A DNA stretch of 64,000 nucleotides from Pseudoips prasinana (lineage: Eukaryota; Arthropoda; Insecta; Lepidoptera; Nolidae): NCBI GenBank assembly GCA_951640165.1, contig OX621264.1:129001-193000 (forward strand). The letters run 5' to 3'. Of the stretch, positions 11,701-19,725 are shown in pieces. The stretch's first letter is position 1; every line of letters begins with the position of its first letter. Under the pieces are notes generated by a model, which was given only the letters and a program-made list of their open reading frames with translations, ran no database searches and was not told the DNA's origin. Position numbers and translations under genes: made by a program.

Positions 11701-14700
11701 ACTTCGCTGGTAGCAGTGGGCTACCCGGGAACTCTTGCCTTAGCTTAATGATCTGACGGCACAACTTGCTGTCTAATCGAACAGACTTCTCTCCGATGAT
11801 ATTACTTATCTTGCCTAACTATTTGCACTATTTTGTTTTCGTGTCAAGCGTTTATTAGCAAAACACATGAGCTCGACGACTAACGCTTATATACTCAAAC
11901 ACTTTAAGTGACCAAATAACACAACTCTTAAAGTATAATTTACAAGTATCCTTGAAAATTTTTCATATAATACGAACTATTCTCAAAGACAAGTTTCCTC
12001 AATGACAGTTCTTGTCTAGTGGAGACGGGTTTAACCACAAATAATAAGATGCACAAGCATCATCAGGCCCCCTACAAGATGGACTGATGATCTAGTGCGG
12101 GTCGCTGGAAACTGCTGGATGCGAACAACGCAAGACCGGTAATTGTGGAGATCTATGGGGGAGGCCTTTGTCAAACAGTGGACGTCTTTCGGCTGATATG
12201 ATGATGATGATATGATGAATAAGATGCAGGATTCAGGGTTGAGAGGTCGAGGCAAAAGGAGTCATTGCGATTATTACAGGTATCAAACCATGCCCCTCGG
12301 AGAGCACTCAAAGCAGGTATTGCTCGTAGAGGTATTTTCACGCGATCTGGACTTATAGCCGACCCAGGGGATAATATAAGTTTTGTTTGAGCATTTAACT
12401 GGTTTAATATACTCGTAATATGTTTGTTTGATTTGAAGTATGTCTTTGTTTGATTTGTTTTTAATTTTATTACACAATAGACATCAAAATTTGGTAGCCA
12501 GTACATTAGAACTACCAATAAGAGTTAATACGTTCTTGGCAGTTGGCAAGTCTCCTTTGTGATTGGCCGCTGTGACTGAAACCCACCGTCCAACAGCACT
12601 AACCTTGCATTGGGGAGCGTCCTGACTTGCACAGAGGCTTTGCGCTGTGAAAAAGCCCACTCGAGTGTTTGTATGTTCCAGTATCCAGTTCAACGCCAGA
12701 GTGCAGCCGGCATGCCTGCCGTCCCTTGGATCCTTAGAAGTCCAGCAGCACGCTTTGCTCACTACGTATAGACAAGGTCACGCGAGGCTGGGACATGTTC
12801 ACTCTGTTAGTAAATATATACATGCACTACACCAACCTGCCAGCACATCAAGCTACCCCAATCTTTCAAATTTCCCAAATTGAAAGTGAGCCTTATGCTT
12901 ATGTGATAAAGTTGAAAATCTATAAAAGAAATTTAACAGATTCGACTAGCTGGACCCTGGCGTCTGTACTATAAGTATCCGGAGTAAGATATTTAAAAGA
13001 CGCTCGGACGAGATATGTGTTAATATTATATCTTACTTACTTATCGTATGGACAGTAGTTACCCTAGTGTCAGAGTTGTTCAAGCCTCTGACATGGCTTA
13101 ACGACTGTTGTCTAATGACTACAACCGAGACCGACAGCTTAGCGTGCCCTCCGAAGCACGGAGACACTCAGGAATTAAACCACTTTGGCGGTCACCCGTC
13201 TTTGAACTGACCGCGAGCCTAGTTGCTTAACCTCGCCGATCACTTACGGACCGGTGAGAACATCTAGCTATGAGCTTATATATTAATGAATGAACTGAAT
13301 GTTGGTAGCACTTTTTTTTTTGATAAGGCAGGGGGAATGCCTACGCATGCCACCCGCAAAAAGTGTCTGCGAGTGGGTATGTCGGACTTGCACCGACTAA
13401 ACCTAACCTGCCCTGGACTTCTTCTGGCACCTGATAGGGGGAGCCCCGGGAAAGCGGGTATGCTGCTCCGGTGCCAATGTTGGTAGCACTATATACATTT
13501 TTGGCGTGAATTATCAGCGGGATTTATTACATCAGTTTGTTTGAAGCTGTTTGTGACTGTAGGTATTTTTAAATTGTTCAAAATTTTTATATGGAAGTAA
13601 TATTACAAATAATTTGCCTTAACTTTTGTTTTTCAAAAAAGCCAGTAGTAAGACAGAATTACTGTAATTCCTATTTTGCTATTCCTTATTGTTCCAGGTG
13701 CCGAGGCAGCAATACTCCGACAAAAAATGCGCCGAGAGTGATTCGCGATACAACGCCACTATACACATGTGCTTCGGACATCGGCCTGCTCTCGTTGAAT
13801 CTACCCAGGTAACTCCAATTCCGAAGGTTCTCGTGAAATCACTCGTAGACCCTCGCCGGACGTGAGGTGCGCGTGCGCCCCGAGCCACGTCACTGTGGAT
13901 CCTGTTCCTATCTCACCGCAGATTTGTTTAAATTATAAATATGCCCATAACTAATTGTTCCACTCTGATATTTAATGTCTTATATGCAGAATCTTTCTCC
14001 AGGTTCACCGTTACGTTAGCTTGCGTTAATCTATCAAACACGCACAATGTAATCAGACGGGGCTACAAAATACGGAAACACATTTAAATAAGATCAACTA
14101 GTCTCGAGACTTTGTACCGGCTACTCAGCTAGTAGTAGAAAGTAGTAGTGGTAAGTCAGAAAGCAGTTCTTGAAACGCAGCGTCCTCCTGCCCAGTACTA
14201 TATTTGTAACTTTATTTTTGGCTTTGATATCGATTGTAGATCCCGCTACAAGTATCCTTTTAAAAAAATATTCAATGTACAGTTTTGACTTTCCTACGAT
14301 TTTATTATATGTATTTTTAGGTTTAAACAATAAATTTACTAAAAGAAATAGACAAATTGGAAGAAGACAACGTTTTAATGAAGTTTATGAGTAATTACAG
14401 GTCACACTATGGCCAAAAACTTAAATAACACGCACTTGTTTATAATAATTGGCGATAAATCAAATTAGCAATTACACACTCATTAATTAACACTTGCCCT
14501 TGAAAATAACGGTTACGTAACTTCCAAACGGACAGCGACGATTCTGGAACGCTTGCTTCTGCACACCGTGACCACTGAGAGGCAAATGGACGAGCAGCTA
14601 GTCCGCCTGACTTATATAGTCAATGACGTAATGAAGCTGTTCCTCACAGTATAGATATTGGCCTAGAATTTGCCCTACTACCTCCTGAATGTGCGTAATA

Positions 14701-15736
14701 AAATATCCCTTGCAAACTAGGACAATATACCGAGTGTGCATCGCGTCCATTATGATCTACGCGAGTCCGTTGTGCGCACACGCCACTACTACTAGGTTTC
14801 TTTCTATATCTACTTCAAGCGCGTCAGAACCAGTTGATCCAATAGCTGCGGGTGCCTCGTGTTATGCTTACAATAAAAACCTTCACGCTGATTTCCAAAT
14901 GCCTACCACCAAGCATTGGATGAAGCAAACTTTTAAACGCTTTTTCGACTGAAGATCATCCTCTAATCCAACTCCTTCCTGCCCACGGCAATCAAATACT
15001 CTCCCCCCCCCCCCACCCGTCCTCACCCGTAAGCACCGTCACATCACACAACACGACTTATATAGATCAAGCTAAGGTTAGCGAAACACTCAAAAATCCG
15101 ATAAATCATCACCGAGCACCATCGCCTTCCTGATCGTCTCTAAAAGTGTACCTTTTTTGCACTTCCACGCCAGCAGCCGGCCTGAGCCGAGGTTCGAACT
15201 CTAAAGAGGAAACTCTCTAGCTCCGGTTACTAAATTTATAGCCATATCTACTAAATGGTTCAGACTCCGCGTGAAGAGAAGAGAAAGCCTCTTGTTATTG
15301 TTACGTGGTGGAAATGAGCAATACGCATGCCCATCGCTTGGGGAGGCGACGGGTTATGAAGGAGCCGATCCACTAAAACCACCACGGTAGCCAGCCTCAC
15401 AGTGTTTGTAGTGGGGGCTCTGACTACTCGTGAGCGAGCTCGTCAGTACACCCGACGTACACTGCTGACTCAGTGAGCTCTCACCCAGGGAGGGGGGCCT
15501 CCTACTGTAAACTTAATGTAAAATGTGTAGTGCCACTCACGTTGCTGTGTTCCCCACAGGTTAACCTCGGCGACCCCGCCGTGGTGCGCAACAACGGCTC
15601 CGCCTGCTTGTCCACTGTGGTCGGTATCATGTCGTACGAGACGGATCCCCAGAAACCCCTCGGCTACAACAGGGTATCCCACTTCGTGAACTGGATAGAA
15701 AGTGTGGTGTGGCCGGGAGAGACGCGAGGCCATTAA
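5638..15736 (+). CDS. Serine protease homolog A (trypsin fold, catalytic triad lost), six exons
   Basis: Exons are proposed at 5638-5715, 10261-10367, 11106-11270, 12682-12805, 13698-13808 and 15560-15736. All junctions are GT/AG, phases agree throughout, and the sum is 762 nt (253 residues plus TAA), the normal size of an S1-family trypsin-like domain. Family landmarks are GVVISDRYILT (beta strand before His57), VQPACLP, a Cys pair KKC...HMC, and the C-terminal helix VSHFVNWIES. All three active-site positions are replaced: LTAAHC reads LTSGYATRY, DIALL reads NLALL, and GDSGGPLV reads NLGDPAVV. It should be a secreted non-catalytic homolog, perhaps a regulator or binding protein. The start is uncertain: in-frame codons before 5638 read KAVFLLLAEMSVAQ, which looks like a signal peptide but has no ATG, while TTTTGTTATTAGCAG also makes a good splice acceptor ending at 5635. 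Gene B is a paralog in opposite orientation. Introns are swollen by transposons. AATAAA lies at 15798-15803. Confidence 0.8.
5907..6228 (+). mobile_element. Helitron-like non-autonomous element
   Basis: It starts TCTATATATAC after an A (5906) and ends GGGTCAGCTAG before a T (6229). These are the 5'-TC and 3'-CTRR ends and A/T target expected of Helitrons. A short stem, GACAG / CTGTC, lies a few bases upstream of the CTAG end. At 322 bp it has no ORF. It lies in the first intron of gene A. Five other elements in the window share this plan. Confidence 0.6.
6361..6530 (+). mobile_element. LINE endonuclease fragment
   Basis: One frame reads FTVVTGAFNVKVGRRIG, close to the GDFNAKVG segment of RTE-type apurinic endonucleases (compare FTVVMGDFNAKLGKRFG in the element at 24495-26225). 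The fragment is short and has no start. Its end (GATCACAAAGTATAGAGTCG, with CTCACTGCTGTGCA) recurs inverted near 10473-10510. Confidence 0.55.
6555..6660 (-). repeat. Diverged LINE 3'-tail fragment
   Basis: GCGCTTGTAAATACTCAGAA and CATGTTTGTAGTAATATA are the reverse complement of the tail repeat at 3600-3665. Confidence 0.45.
6688..7060 (+). mobile_element. tRNA-derived SINE (type A) interrupted by a foldback
   Basis: Pol III box A (TGGCTCAGCGG, from about 6697) and box B (GGTTCGAGTCC, about 6739) give a tRNA-like head, followed by an unrelated body. Between 6830 and 7035 lies an inverted repeat with 33-bp arms and one mismatch (next entry). A degraded minus copy of this body is seen at 49380-49460. 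Confidence 0.65.
6830..7035. repeat. Foldback element with 33-bp inverted repeats
   Basis: The arms 6830-6862 and 7003-7035 are reverse complements except for one base (ATATGAAGTG versus ATATGTAGTG). The arms contain AGTGTTAATTCC. The inner 140 bp has no ORF. Confidence 0.75.
7097..7338 (-). mobile_element. tRNA-derived SINE (type B), minus copy
   Basis: Reading on the minus strand, GGTCACCGTAGCCTAGTTGG (box A) and GGGTTCGAATCCCGGTAAG (box B) start at 7338. The body contains GATGAGCACGAATATT and ends near GGCTAGGATGATCTGTGTGA. The plus-strand copy at 9641-9885 matches over its whole length. Confidence 0.85.
7459..7641 (+). mobile_element. LINE-like C-terminal fragment
   Basis: The frame contains SRPDILLF and VVLIELTVPSETNISKDH. 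This resembles the segment found near the end of some LINE polyproteins, just before the IPIVI..GVIPKSL motif. The matching downstream part is seen as another fragment at 58695-58991. No start is present. The clade is not assignable. Confidence 0.45.
7698..8859. mobile_element. Candidate DNA transposon with 15-bp terminal inverted repeats, no transposase
   Basis: ACGGCCTGGCCACGG at 7698-7712 is the exact reverse complement of 8845-8859. Both ends are strikingly GC-rich (CGGCG-type words) whereas the core is AT-rich. No target duplication is evident at the flanks. Inside, AGCTATTGCATAGC (about 8088) and AGCTATGCAATAGC (about 8555) form another related pair. ORFs here are short and meaningless. 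It would be non-autonomous if real. Confidence 0.45.
9063..9359 (-). pseudogene. Short-chain dehydrogenase/reductase, C-terminal part, broken by a stop
   Basis: Read on the minus strand from 9359, the frame encodes VNTVNPGPVYTE, the conserved N-x-NPGP-V-x-T segment of classical SDR enzymes. It later gives ALNNISEPEEIADVVLFIAS, then DKAKAITGSSYVTDNG, the typical C-terminal region, and stops with TGA at 9063-9065. A TAA at 9246-9248 interrupts the frame after residue 37. The Rossmann N-terminus and the YxxxK active site are absent; upstream sequence (9361-9640) does not match. An AATAAA on the minus strand lies at 9007-9012, so a natural 3' end seems preserved. It lies antisense within intron 1 of gene A. 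It could be a relic last exon or a retrocopy fragment. Confidence 0.8.
9361..9640. other. Unassigned sequence
   Basis: It is moderately GC-rich at 9380-9480 but I recognise no gene, tRNA-like head or repeat partner. Confidence 0.35.
9641..9885 (+). mobile_element. tRNA-derived SINE (type B), plus copy
   Basis: GGTCACCGTAGCCTAGTTGG and GGGTTCGAATCCCGGTAAG give boxes A and B. The body matches the minus copy at 7097-7338, and the element ends in a short GATA repeat (TAGATAGATAGATA) near 9870-9885. Both copies lie in intron 1 of gene A in opposite orientation. Confidence 0.87.
9886..10260. other. Intron sequence of gene A
   Basis: AT-rich, no repeat end recognised; it ends with the acceptor of exon 2. 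Confidence 0.4.
10261..10367 (+). CDS. Serine protease homolog A, exon 2
   Basis: The acceptor is GTCAATGCAG at 10251-10260 and the donor GTAAGT is at 10368. It encodes NGYSGVVISDRYILTSGYAT. The position of the catalytic His (normally in TAAHC) is SGYATR, so neither the His nor its neighbouring Cys is present. It ends in phase 2. Confidence 0.8.
10558..11095 (+). mobile_element. Jockey-like LINE fragment in intron 2
   Basis: The frame encodes FNDDAERYIKRSPKNFWSYI followed by KSKRGG, the linker before the reverse transcriptase of jockey-type elements (compare KVESEICLNPKYFWTYIKDK in the element at 53887-58430). A TGA interrupts the frame at about 10784, after which FTLRDQLFNDSNAIC continues. 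The 3' trailer ends in TTCTATTCTACTCTATTCT. The RT core is missing, so this is an internally deleted copy. Confidence 0.7.
11106..11270 (+). CDS. Serine protease homolog A, exon 3
   Basis: The acceptor TTTTTAG ends at 11105 and the donor GTAAGT starts at 11271. It encodes the loop containing IIYHPKYEYGYRQANYNLAL. The catalytic Asp of the DIAL motif is replaced (YNLAL). Phase 2 on both sides. Confidence 0.82.
11271..12061. other. Intron 3 of gene A, left part; no feature seen
   Basis: No ORF or repeat end that I can support. Confidence 0.4.
12062..12221 (+). mobile_element. RTE-type LINE 3' end fragment
   Basis: It encodes RWTDDLVRVAGNCWMRTTQD and then FVKQWTSFG, followed by TGATATGATGATGATGATAT. 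It matches the 3' end of the minus-strand element at 16696-17745 almost word for word. The GAT-repeat tail is what RTE elements carry in place of poly(A). Confidence 0.8.
12222..12681. other. Intron sequence of gene A; no feature seen
   Basis: It holds short overlapping minus-strand ORFs without recognisable motifs. It ends with the acceptor of exon 4. Confidence 0.4.
12682..12805 (+). CDS. Serine protease homolog A, exon 4
   Basis: The acceptor TATGTTCCAG ends at 12681 and the donor GTTAGT starts at 12806. It encodes IQFNARVQPACLPSLGS, matching gene B exon 52831-52951 ([17 protein letters not shown]). One codon longer than the gene B exon. Confidence 0.82.
12830..12969. mobile_element. MITE related to the TACAGTCGCCAGCACG family, degraded
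   Basis: The left side reads GCCAGCACATCAAGCTACCC and the right side ends CCTGGCGTCTGTAC. Both match the ends of the better copy at 44328-44462. The extreme left end has decayed. It lies just after exon 4 of gene A. Confidence 0.6.
13030..13262 (-). mobile_element. 5S rRNA-derived SINE, minus copy
   Basis: On the minus strand the head reads GGTTAAGCAACTAGGCTCGC, GGTCAG and GGGTGACCGCC. These follow the order of the 5S rRNA internal promoter (box A, intermediate element, box C). The body then continues with unrelated sequence and ends TATCGTATGG-TTACTTACTTA reversed. The plus-strand copy at 29652-29932 shares the body. Confidence 0.7.
13306..13490. repeat. GC-rich repeat-like segment
   Basis: GGCAGGGGGAATGCCTACGC and CACCCGCAAAAAGTGTCTGC look like the non-coding end of a LINE or SINE that I have seen in Lepidoptera. 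No partner copy occurs in the window, so the call is weak. Confidence 0.3.
13698..13808 (+). CDS. Serine protease homolog A, exon 5
   Basis: The acceptor ATTGTTCCAG ends at 13697 and the donor GTAACT starts at 13809. Thirty-seven codons, exactly the length of the gene B exon at 43048-43158; QQYSDKKCAESDSRYN aligns with [16 protein letters not shown]. It is in phase 0 on both sides. Confidence 0.82.
14165..14323 (-). mobile_element. Helitron-like element, 5' part only
   Basis: Reversed, it matches the 5' half of the element at 59091-59411 (TCGTAGGAAAGTCAAAACTG and TACATTGAATATTTTT). The 3' CTAG end is missing. Confidence 0.5.
14540..15000 (+). mobile_element. Jockey-type LINE C-terminal fragment
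   Basis: The frame reads TRTIYRVCIASIMIYASPLC, matching the KTxIRPVMTYASxVFAH segment after RT in jockey elements, and ends KQTFKRFFD, matching the ASxRYFD motif. TGA closes the frame at 14950-14952. The middle is rearranged. It lies in intron 5 of gene A. Confidence 0.6.
15001..15559. other. Intron 5 of gene A, right part
   Basis: It begins with a C-homopolymer (15003-15015). GC-rich sequence at 15290-15490 has no recognisable product. It ends at the acceptor of the last exon. Confidence 0.4.
15560..15736 (+). CDS. Serine protease homolog A, last exon
   Basis: The acceptor TTCCCCACAG ends at 15559 and TAA is at 15734-15736. It encodes VNLGDPAVVRNNGSACLS, then GYNRVSHFVNWIES. The GDSGGP catalytic-serine motif is reduced to LGDPAV, so Ser195 is absent. 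The C-terminal helix is intact. Confidence 0.85.
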   Translation, partial: VNLGDPAVVRNNGSACLSTVVGIMSYETDPQKPLGYNRVSHFVNWIESVVWPGETRGH

Positions 15737-16037
15737 TCAATATTCAATATGTTTATTATTCAATGCGATAAGAAAATAATGATTTTCTTTTATGTAAAAT
15801 AAATAAAAATGAATTTATTCAAAACCGTTTTTATTCACAGGGACTTATAAAAATGTTTGTAGTAATATACCTAGTTAAGAGAACACATAAAGGCACTTGT
15901 TACAATAAGCCATAAGCAATTACTACAAAAGCTCTAACTTATAGCTTGAGTTCTGATTGTCCTTTAAGAAAGAGAAAGAAGATCTGAAACAAACAACTTC
16001 GTTTGAATTGTTAAAATATATACATGTCTTTATGTAT
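15737..16037. promoter_or_regulatory. 3' flank of gene A with polyadenylation signal
   Basis: AATAAA at 15798-15803, repeated as AATAAAAA at 15802, lies about 65 bp after the stop codon. Nothing else is recognised up to the MITE at 16038. Confidence 0.55.
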
Positions 16038-16135
16038 GTACTCAACTGATTCTAGAAATAAGGATGTGATTTAACTTTATGGATTATTTAAAAATCCATA
16101 AAATTAAATCATTATTTCGAGAATCAGTTGAGTAC
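16038..16135. mobile_element. Small palindromic MITE, 98 bp
   Basis: GTACTCAACTGATTCT at 16038-16053 is the exact reverse complement of 16120-16135, and most of the interior also pairs (AATCCATAAAATTAAATC with its partner). The ends are compatible with a TA target. No ORF. Confidence 0.75.
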
Positions 16136-16695
16136 AAAAAGAAAATATATAATAAAATATGTCTAATGTGTCTCAATACAGTACAAATCAAAATAAATTG
16201 AGGCATTGGTCCCATTAAATGAATAAAAGTACTTGTGTTGGGGTTGACTCGCTACTTCCCTTATATTCTAGATTTCTAAATTTGAGACAATACAGAAATA
16301 CAAATAGAAATAAAATTACTAATACAAAATTAAAACCTATATAAAACTAATTTTTCATTCATACCTACAATGCTTGCGCAGGCGCTTTTGTGTGTTTGTG
16401 TTTGTGTGAGTGTGTGTTTATTATAATGTGTTTGTAATTATTATTAACAGACTTTAACATACAGAATTTAACAGACTTTGACTAATATATTCTCAGTTTC
16501 CTCATACGTCAATGTATTTAGCCACTCGGATATACTTTTTTTATATTTGTACAAAATATTTGGATTAAACTCTAATTTGCTATTTATCTTGTTATAAATA
16601 TATGCAGACTGTGTGACATACTGGCGCCCTGCAAAAGCCGTGTGAACCCTTGGGGAATGAGCCACGATAGTTTTACGTCAACTACTCTGTATAGT
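16136..16695. other. Non-coding sequence
   Basis: It contains a GT-rich microsatellite-like run (TGTGTTTGTGTTTGTGTGAG near 16390). No gene is seen. Confidence 0.4.
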
Positions 16696-17745
16696 TCATC
16701 ATCATCATATCAGCCGAAAGACGTCCACTGCTGGACAAAGGCCTCCCCCAAAGATCTCCACAATTGCCGGTCTTGTGCTATTCGCATCCAGCAGTTTCCA
16801 GCGACCCGCACAAGATCATCAGTCCATCTTGTAGGGGGCCTGCCCACGCTGCGTCTTTCGGTTCGTGGTCGCCACTTGAGAACCTTTCTGCCCCAACGGC
16901 CGTCGGCTCTACGAGCTATGTGCCCTGCCCACTGCCATTTCAGCTTGGCAATTCTTCTGGCTATGCCGGTGACTTTGGTTCGCCTGCGGATTTCAACATT
17001 TTTGATGCGATCCCGCAGGGAAACTCCGAGCATAGCCCTCTCCATTGCTCTTTAGGTGACCTTGAGCCTTCTAATAAGGCGCATAGTGAGCGACCACGTC
17101 TCTGTTCCGTATGGCAACACACACTGGTCGAAGACTTTCGACTTGAGACACTGCGGTATTTTGGACGAGAAGATGTTACGTAGCTTCCCGAACGCTGCCC
17201 ATCCGAGTTGGATTCTACGATTGACCTCCTTCTCGAAGTTGGACCTACCTAGTTGGATGGTCTGTCCTAGGTAAATATAGTTCTCTACAACTTCGAGTGC
17301 AGAGTCACCAACTTTCAATTGAGTGGGTGCAACATGGACGTTTGACATCATTTTCGTCTTATCCATGTTCATTTTCAGACCCACTTGTTGAGAGACTCTG
17401 CTGAGGTCATCGAGCATTGTACCGAGGTCTTCCATGGTCTCAGCCATGACAACGATATCATCGGCAAATCGAAGGTGAGTGATGTACTCGCTATTGACAT
17501 TGATGCCAAAGCCTTTCCAGTCCAGAAGCTTGAAGACGTCTTCCAATGCAGCGGTGAACAGTTTCGGAGATATAACATCTCCCTGTCTCACGCCTCGCTG
17601 CAAGTGGATAGGTTTCGAGATCTGGTCCTGGAGTCGCACTGACATAGTGGCGTTTTCATACAAACACTTTATCACCTCGATATACCGGTAGTCAATTTGG
17701 CACCTTATGAGAGACCTCAGCACGGCCCATGTTTCGATAAAGATA
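16696..17745 (-). mobile_element. 5'-truncated RTE-type LINE
   Basis: It starts inside reverse transcriptase at about 17741 and runs to a GAT-repeat 3' end (minus TATGATGATGATGA near 16696). Its 5' junction abuts the 3' trailer of the long LINE to its right. One in-frame stop splits the ORF. A 160-bp piece of a sister copy is at 12062-12221. Confidence 0.8.
16697..17741 (-). pseudogene. RTE reverse transcriptase fragment with one nonsense codon
   Basis: The minus-strand frame encodes GVRQGDVISPKLFTAALEDV, then the catalytic box LRFADDIVVMA. The RTE C-terminal signature YGTETWSLT, RRLKVT and QWAGHIARR follows, then RPPTRWTDDLVRVAGNCW and QQWTSFG. TAA at 17052-17054 falls between RRLKVT and RAMERAMLG, in the same frame; a single CAA to TAA change would explain it. 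The endonuclease and the front of RT are missing. Confidence 0.8.
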
Positions 17746-17827
17746 AAAATCATTTATTTACATAAAACATGGTTTACAAATTATAGGTGTTGTAATCATA
17801 GTAAGGTTTCACATGCTTCGCCATATA

Positions 17828-19419
17828 CACACATCAACACAATCTAGGGATATTGAACATTTCATTGATTATCTAGAAAACTATAAACATTTTGTTATGA
17901 CTGTAAATGGAAGAATTAAAGATAATTTCATGGCCGATATTTAAACATTAACAACACGATGCGATTTTGTTTTTCTAATTAATAAAAGTCTTAAATTAAT
18001 TAAGCCATAGAAAATTACTGAGTGAACAAAAACATTTTATTCTTATAAAATTATTCAATCGAATTAAATTAATAAAAATCTTACCAAATCTGATAATCAG
18101 TAATCGGTATTTCCTCCTCTAACATTAATCACACAGCGGCAACGATTTTCCATACTTAAAATTAAGGTGTCAATGTCTTGCTGGGGTATGCAGTCCCAAG
18201 TTCTTTTTAAATGTTCGAAAAGTTGTTCTTCTGTTGTCAAGTTGGGCGGAAAATCCCTCAATGCTCTTCGCTGTAACATGTCCCAGGCGTGTTCAATTGG
18301 GTTTAAGTCTGGCGACTGTGGAGGCCAATCTAATACCTGAACATCGTGTTCTCGAAGGGCGGCCCTCACCAGCCGCGCTGTATGGGAAGGTGCATTGTCA
18401 TGCATGAGCTGAAATTCTTGCCCCGTTAGGGCCCTGAGCGGGACAATGACACGTTCTACTACCTCCTCACGGTATCTATGGGCAGTCATGCTGCCCTGAA
18501 TCCAAATGAGTTGGGTTCGTCCGCCGATTCGTATTCCTGCCCACACCATAATTGTCCCGCCTTGGTAAGAGTGGACCTCCTGTGGATGTCGGAGACGGCT
18601 GACCCTGCCTGGAGTTCTCCAAACGCGTGTTCGTCTCGAATCTGGATGAAATCCATAGCGGGACTCATCAGTGAACAGCACCAATGACCATTGTTGATCA
18701 CTCCATGTCAAATGTTCTTGAGCCCATAAAAGTCGCCTACCGCGATTGCCACGTCGCAGCGCTGGGACTCGTAGCGGTCTGCGAGCATGAAGACCAACTT
18801 CATGCAGCCTCCTTCGCACGGTTTGGTCGCTCACCAGCAGCTGCTGACCCTCCTGGAGCCTTTGCACTAGTTGCGTCGCTGTGATATTGGGTAGTCTTCT
18901 GGCGGTCATTTGGAGAAATCGATCCTGTCTCTGAGTAGTAACACGATATCTACCTGTGTGCCGTTCTGCCACATCTCCAGTAGCGCGATAACGTGACCAC
19001 AGCCTGGATACCACATTTTGGCTTGTGCCCAGAGACTCAGCAACGACGCGTTGAATAGCACCGTTTTGTAACATGCCAACTGCCCGTAACATTTCATCTC
19101 GACTCAAATGATGGCGTGGCATGACGCTAAAAAGCTTACACAACCAATTGAGAAAAGAAAATAAAACAATTTATCAGGTTTTCTTCAATTAACACGCAAA
19201 AAAAACTTTAATGCAACTTCTTGAAATTAGATACAACTCAAGATTGCGCTGTGCTTTGCGTGTTTTCATTTGTTTCTCATTTTAATTTTTAAATTTTGAA
19301 TAAAGAATAGACAAGGTTTAAATCTGTAAATAAACTTTTTAAGGAAACTAAATAGGTTTTAAACAATAAAGCCATGTTTGATTTCAAAATAACGTATCCC
19401 TAGACTTTGTTGATGTGTG
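17828..19419 (-). mobile_element. Tc1/mariner element, copy 1, 1592 bp, intact
   Basis: It starts CACACATCAACACAATCTAG and ends with the inverse (two mismatches in the first 25 bases: CACACATCAACAAAGTCTAG when reversed). TA flanks both ends (17826-17827 and 19420-19421). One full-length transposase lies on the minus strand. The copy at 39092-40683 is the same length and about 99.6 percent identical by eye (some six differences), so both inserted recently. This one lies in the 3' trailer of a LINE. Confidence 0.93.
18097..19143 (-). CDS. Tc1-family DD34E transposase, copy 1
   Basis: The protein cuts and pastes its element through the terminal inverted repeats. The N-terminal half has two helix-turn-helix segments (residues about 14-55, with AESLGTSQNVVSRLWSRY, and about 85-120, with LVSDQTVRRRLHEVGL). 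The RNase H-like catalytic core follows: Asp159 in LVLFTDESRYG, Asp249 in MHDNAPSHTA and Glu284 in SPDLNPIEHAWD. There are 34 residues between the second Asp and the Glu, which defines the DD34E (Tc1) group. The 348-codon frame is open. The likelier start is the Met at residue 8 (MPRHHLSRDEM, codon at 19122-19120), since Tc1 proteins usually begin just before this helix. Nothing is visibly broken, so it could be active. Confidence 0.93.
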   Translation of the reverse strand: MCKLFSVMPRHHLSRDEMLRAVGMLQNGAIQRVVAESLGTSQNVVSRLWSRYRATGDVAERHTGRYRVTTQRQDRFLQMTARRLPNITATQLVQRLQEGQQLLVSDQTVRRRLHEVGLHARRPLRVPALRRGNRGRRLLWAQEHLTWSDQQWSLVLFTDESRYGFHPDSRRTRVWRTPGRVSRLRHPQEVHSYQGGTIMVWAGIRIGGRTQLIWIQGSMTAHRYREEVVERVIVPLRALTGQEFQLMHDNAPSHTARLVRAALREHDVQVLDWPPQSPDLNPIEHAWDMLQRRALRDFPPNLTTEEQLFEHLKRTWDCIPQQDIDTLILSMENRCRCVINVRGGNTDY

Positions 19420-19725
19420 TATATGGCATGTAAATTTTTACAAATAAGTAGACAACTAAACTAAACAATAAACTAGCGATCAAATATTCAATTACAAAAT
19501 TAAAGGATTTCTATTATAAAGACATTATATAACAATATTTGAATTTAAATGGTTATTACAATCGTCAACCTTAGGATTACAATTACTAGAAGGTATAAAT
19601 TACATAAAAATACATTATTACATTGCTAACATAAGTAAAGCTAAGTATTAAGTGAATTATAAAATTAGTAAATTGGGATGTCAAAAAATATAATGAATGT
19701 CAAAAAATATTATTGAATTTATAAG

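Noticed and set aside
12647..12883. Single-exon ORF containing VQPACLPS
   Set aside because: Its middle is exon 4 of gene A but both ends run into introns with good splice sites.
13591..13812. Plus-strand ORF with CRGSNTPTKNAP through exon 5 of gene A
   Set aside because: It is the wrong frame of the exon; the frame that matches gene B gives QQYSDKKCAESD.
17229..17640. Plus-strand ORFs opposite the RTE
   Set aside because: They are antisense shadows of the reverse transcriptase, which has clear motifs on the minus strand.
18478..18884. Overlapping ORFs on both strands inside the Tc1 element
   Set aside because: Shadows of the transposase frame; the same shadows recur in copy 2.
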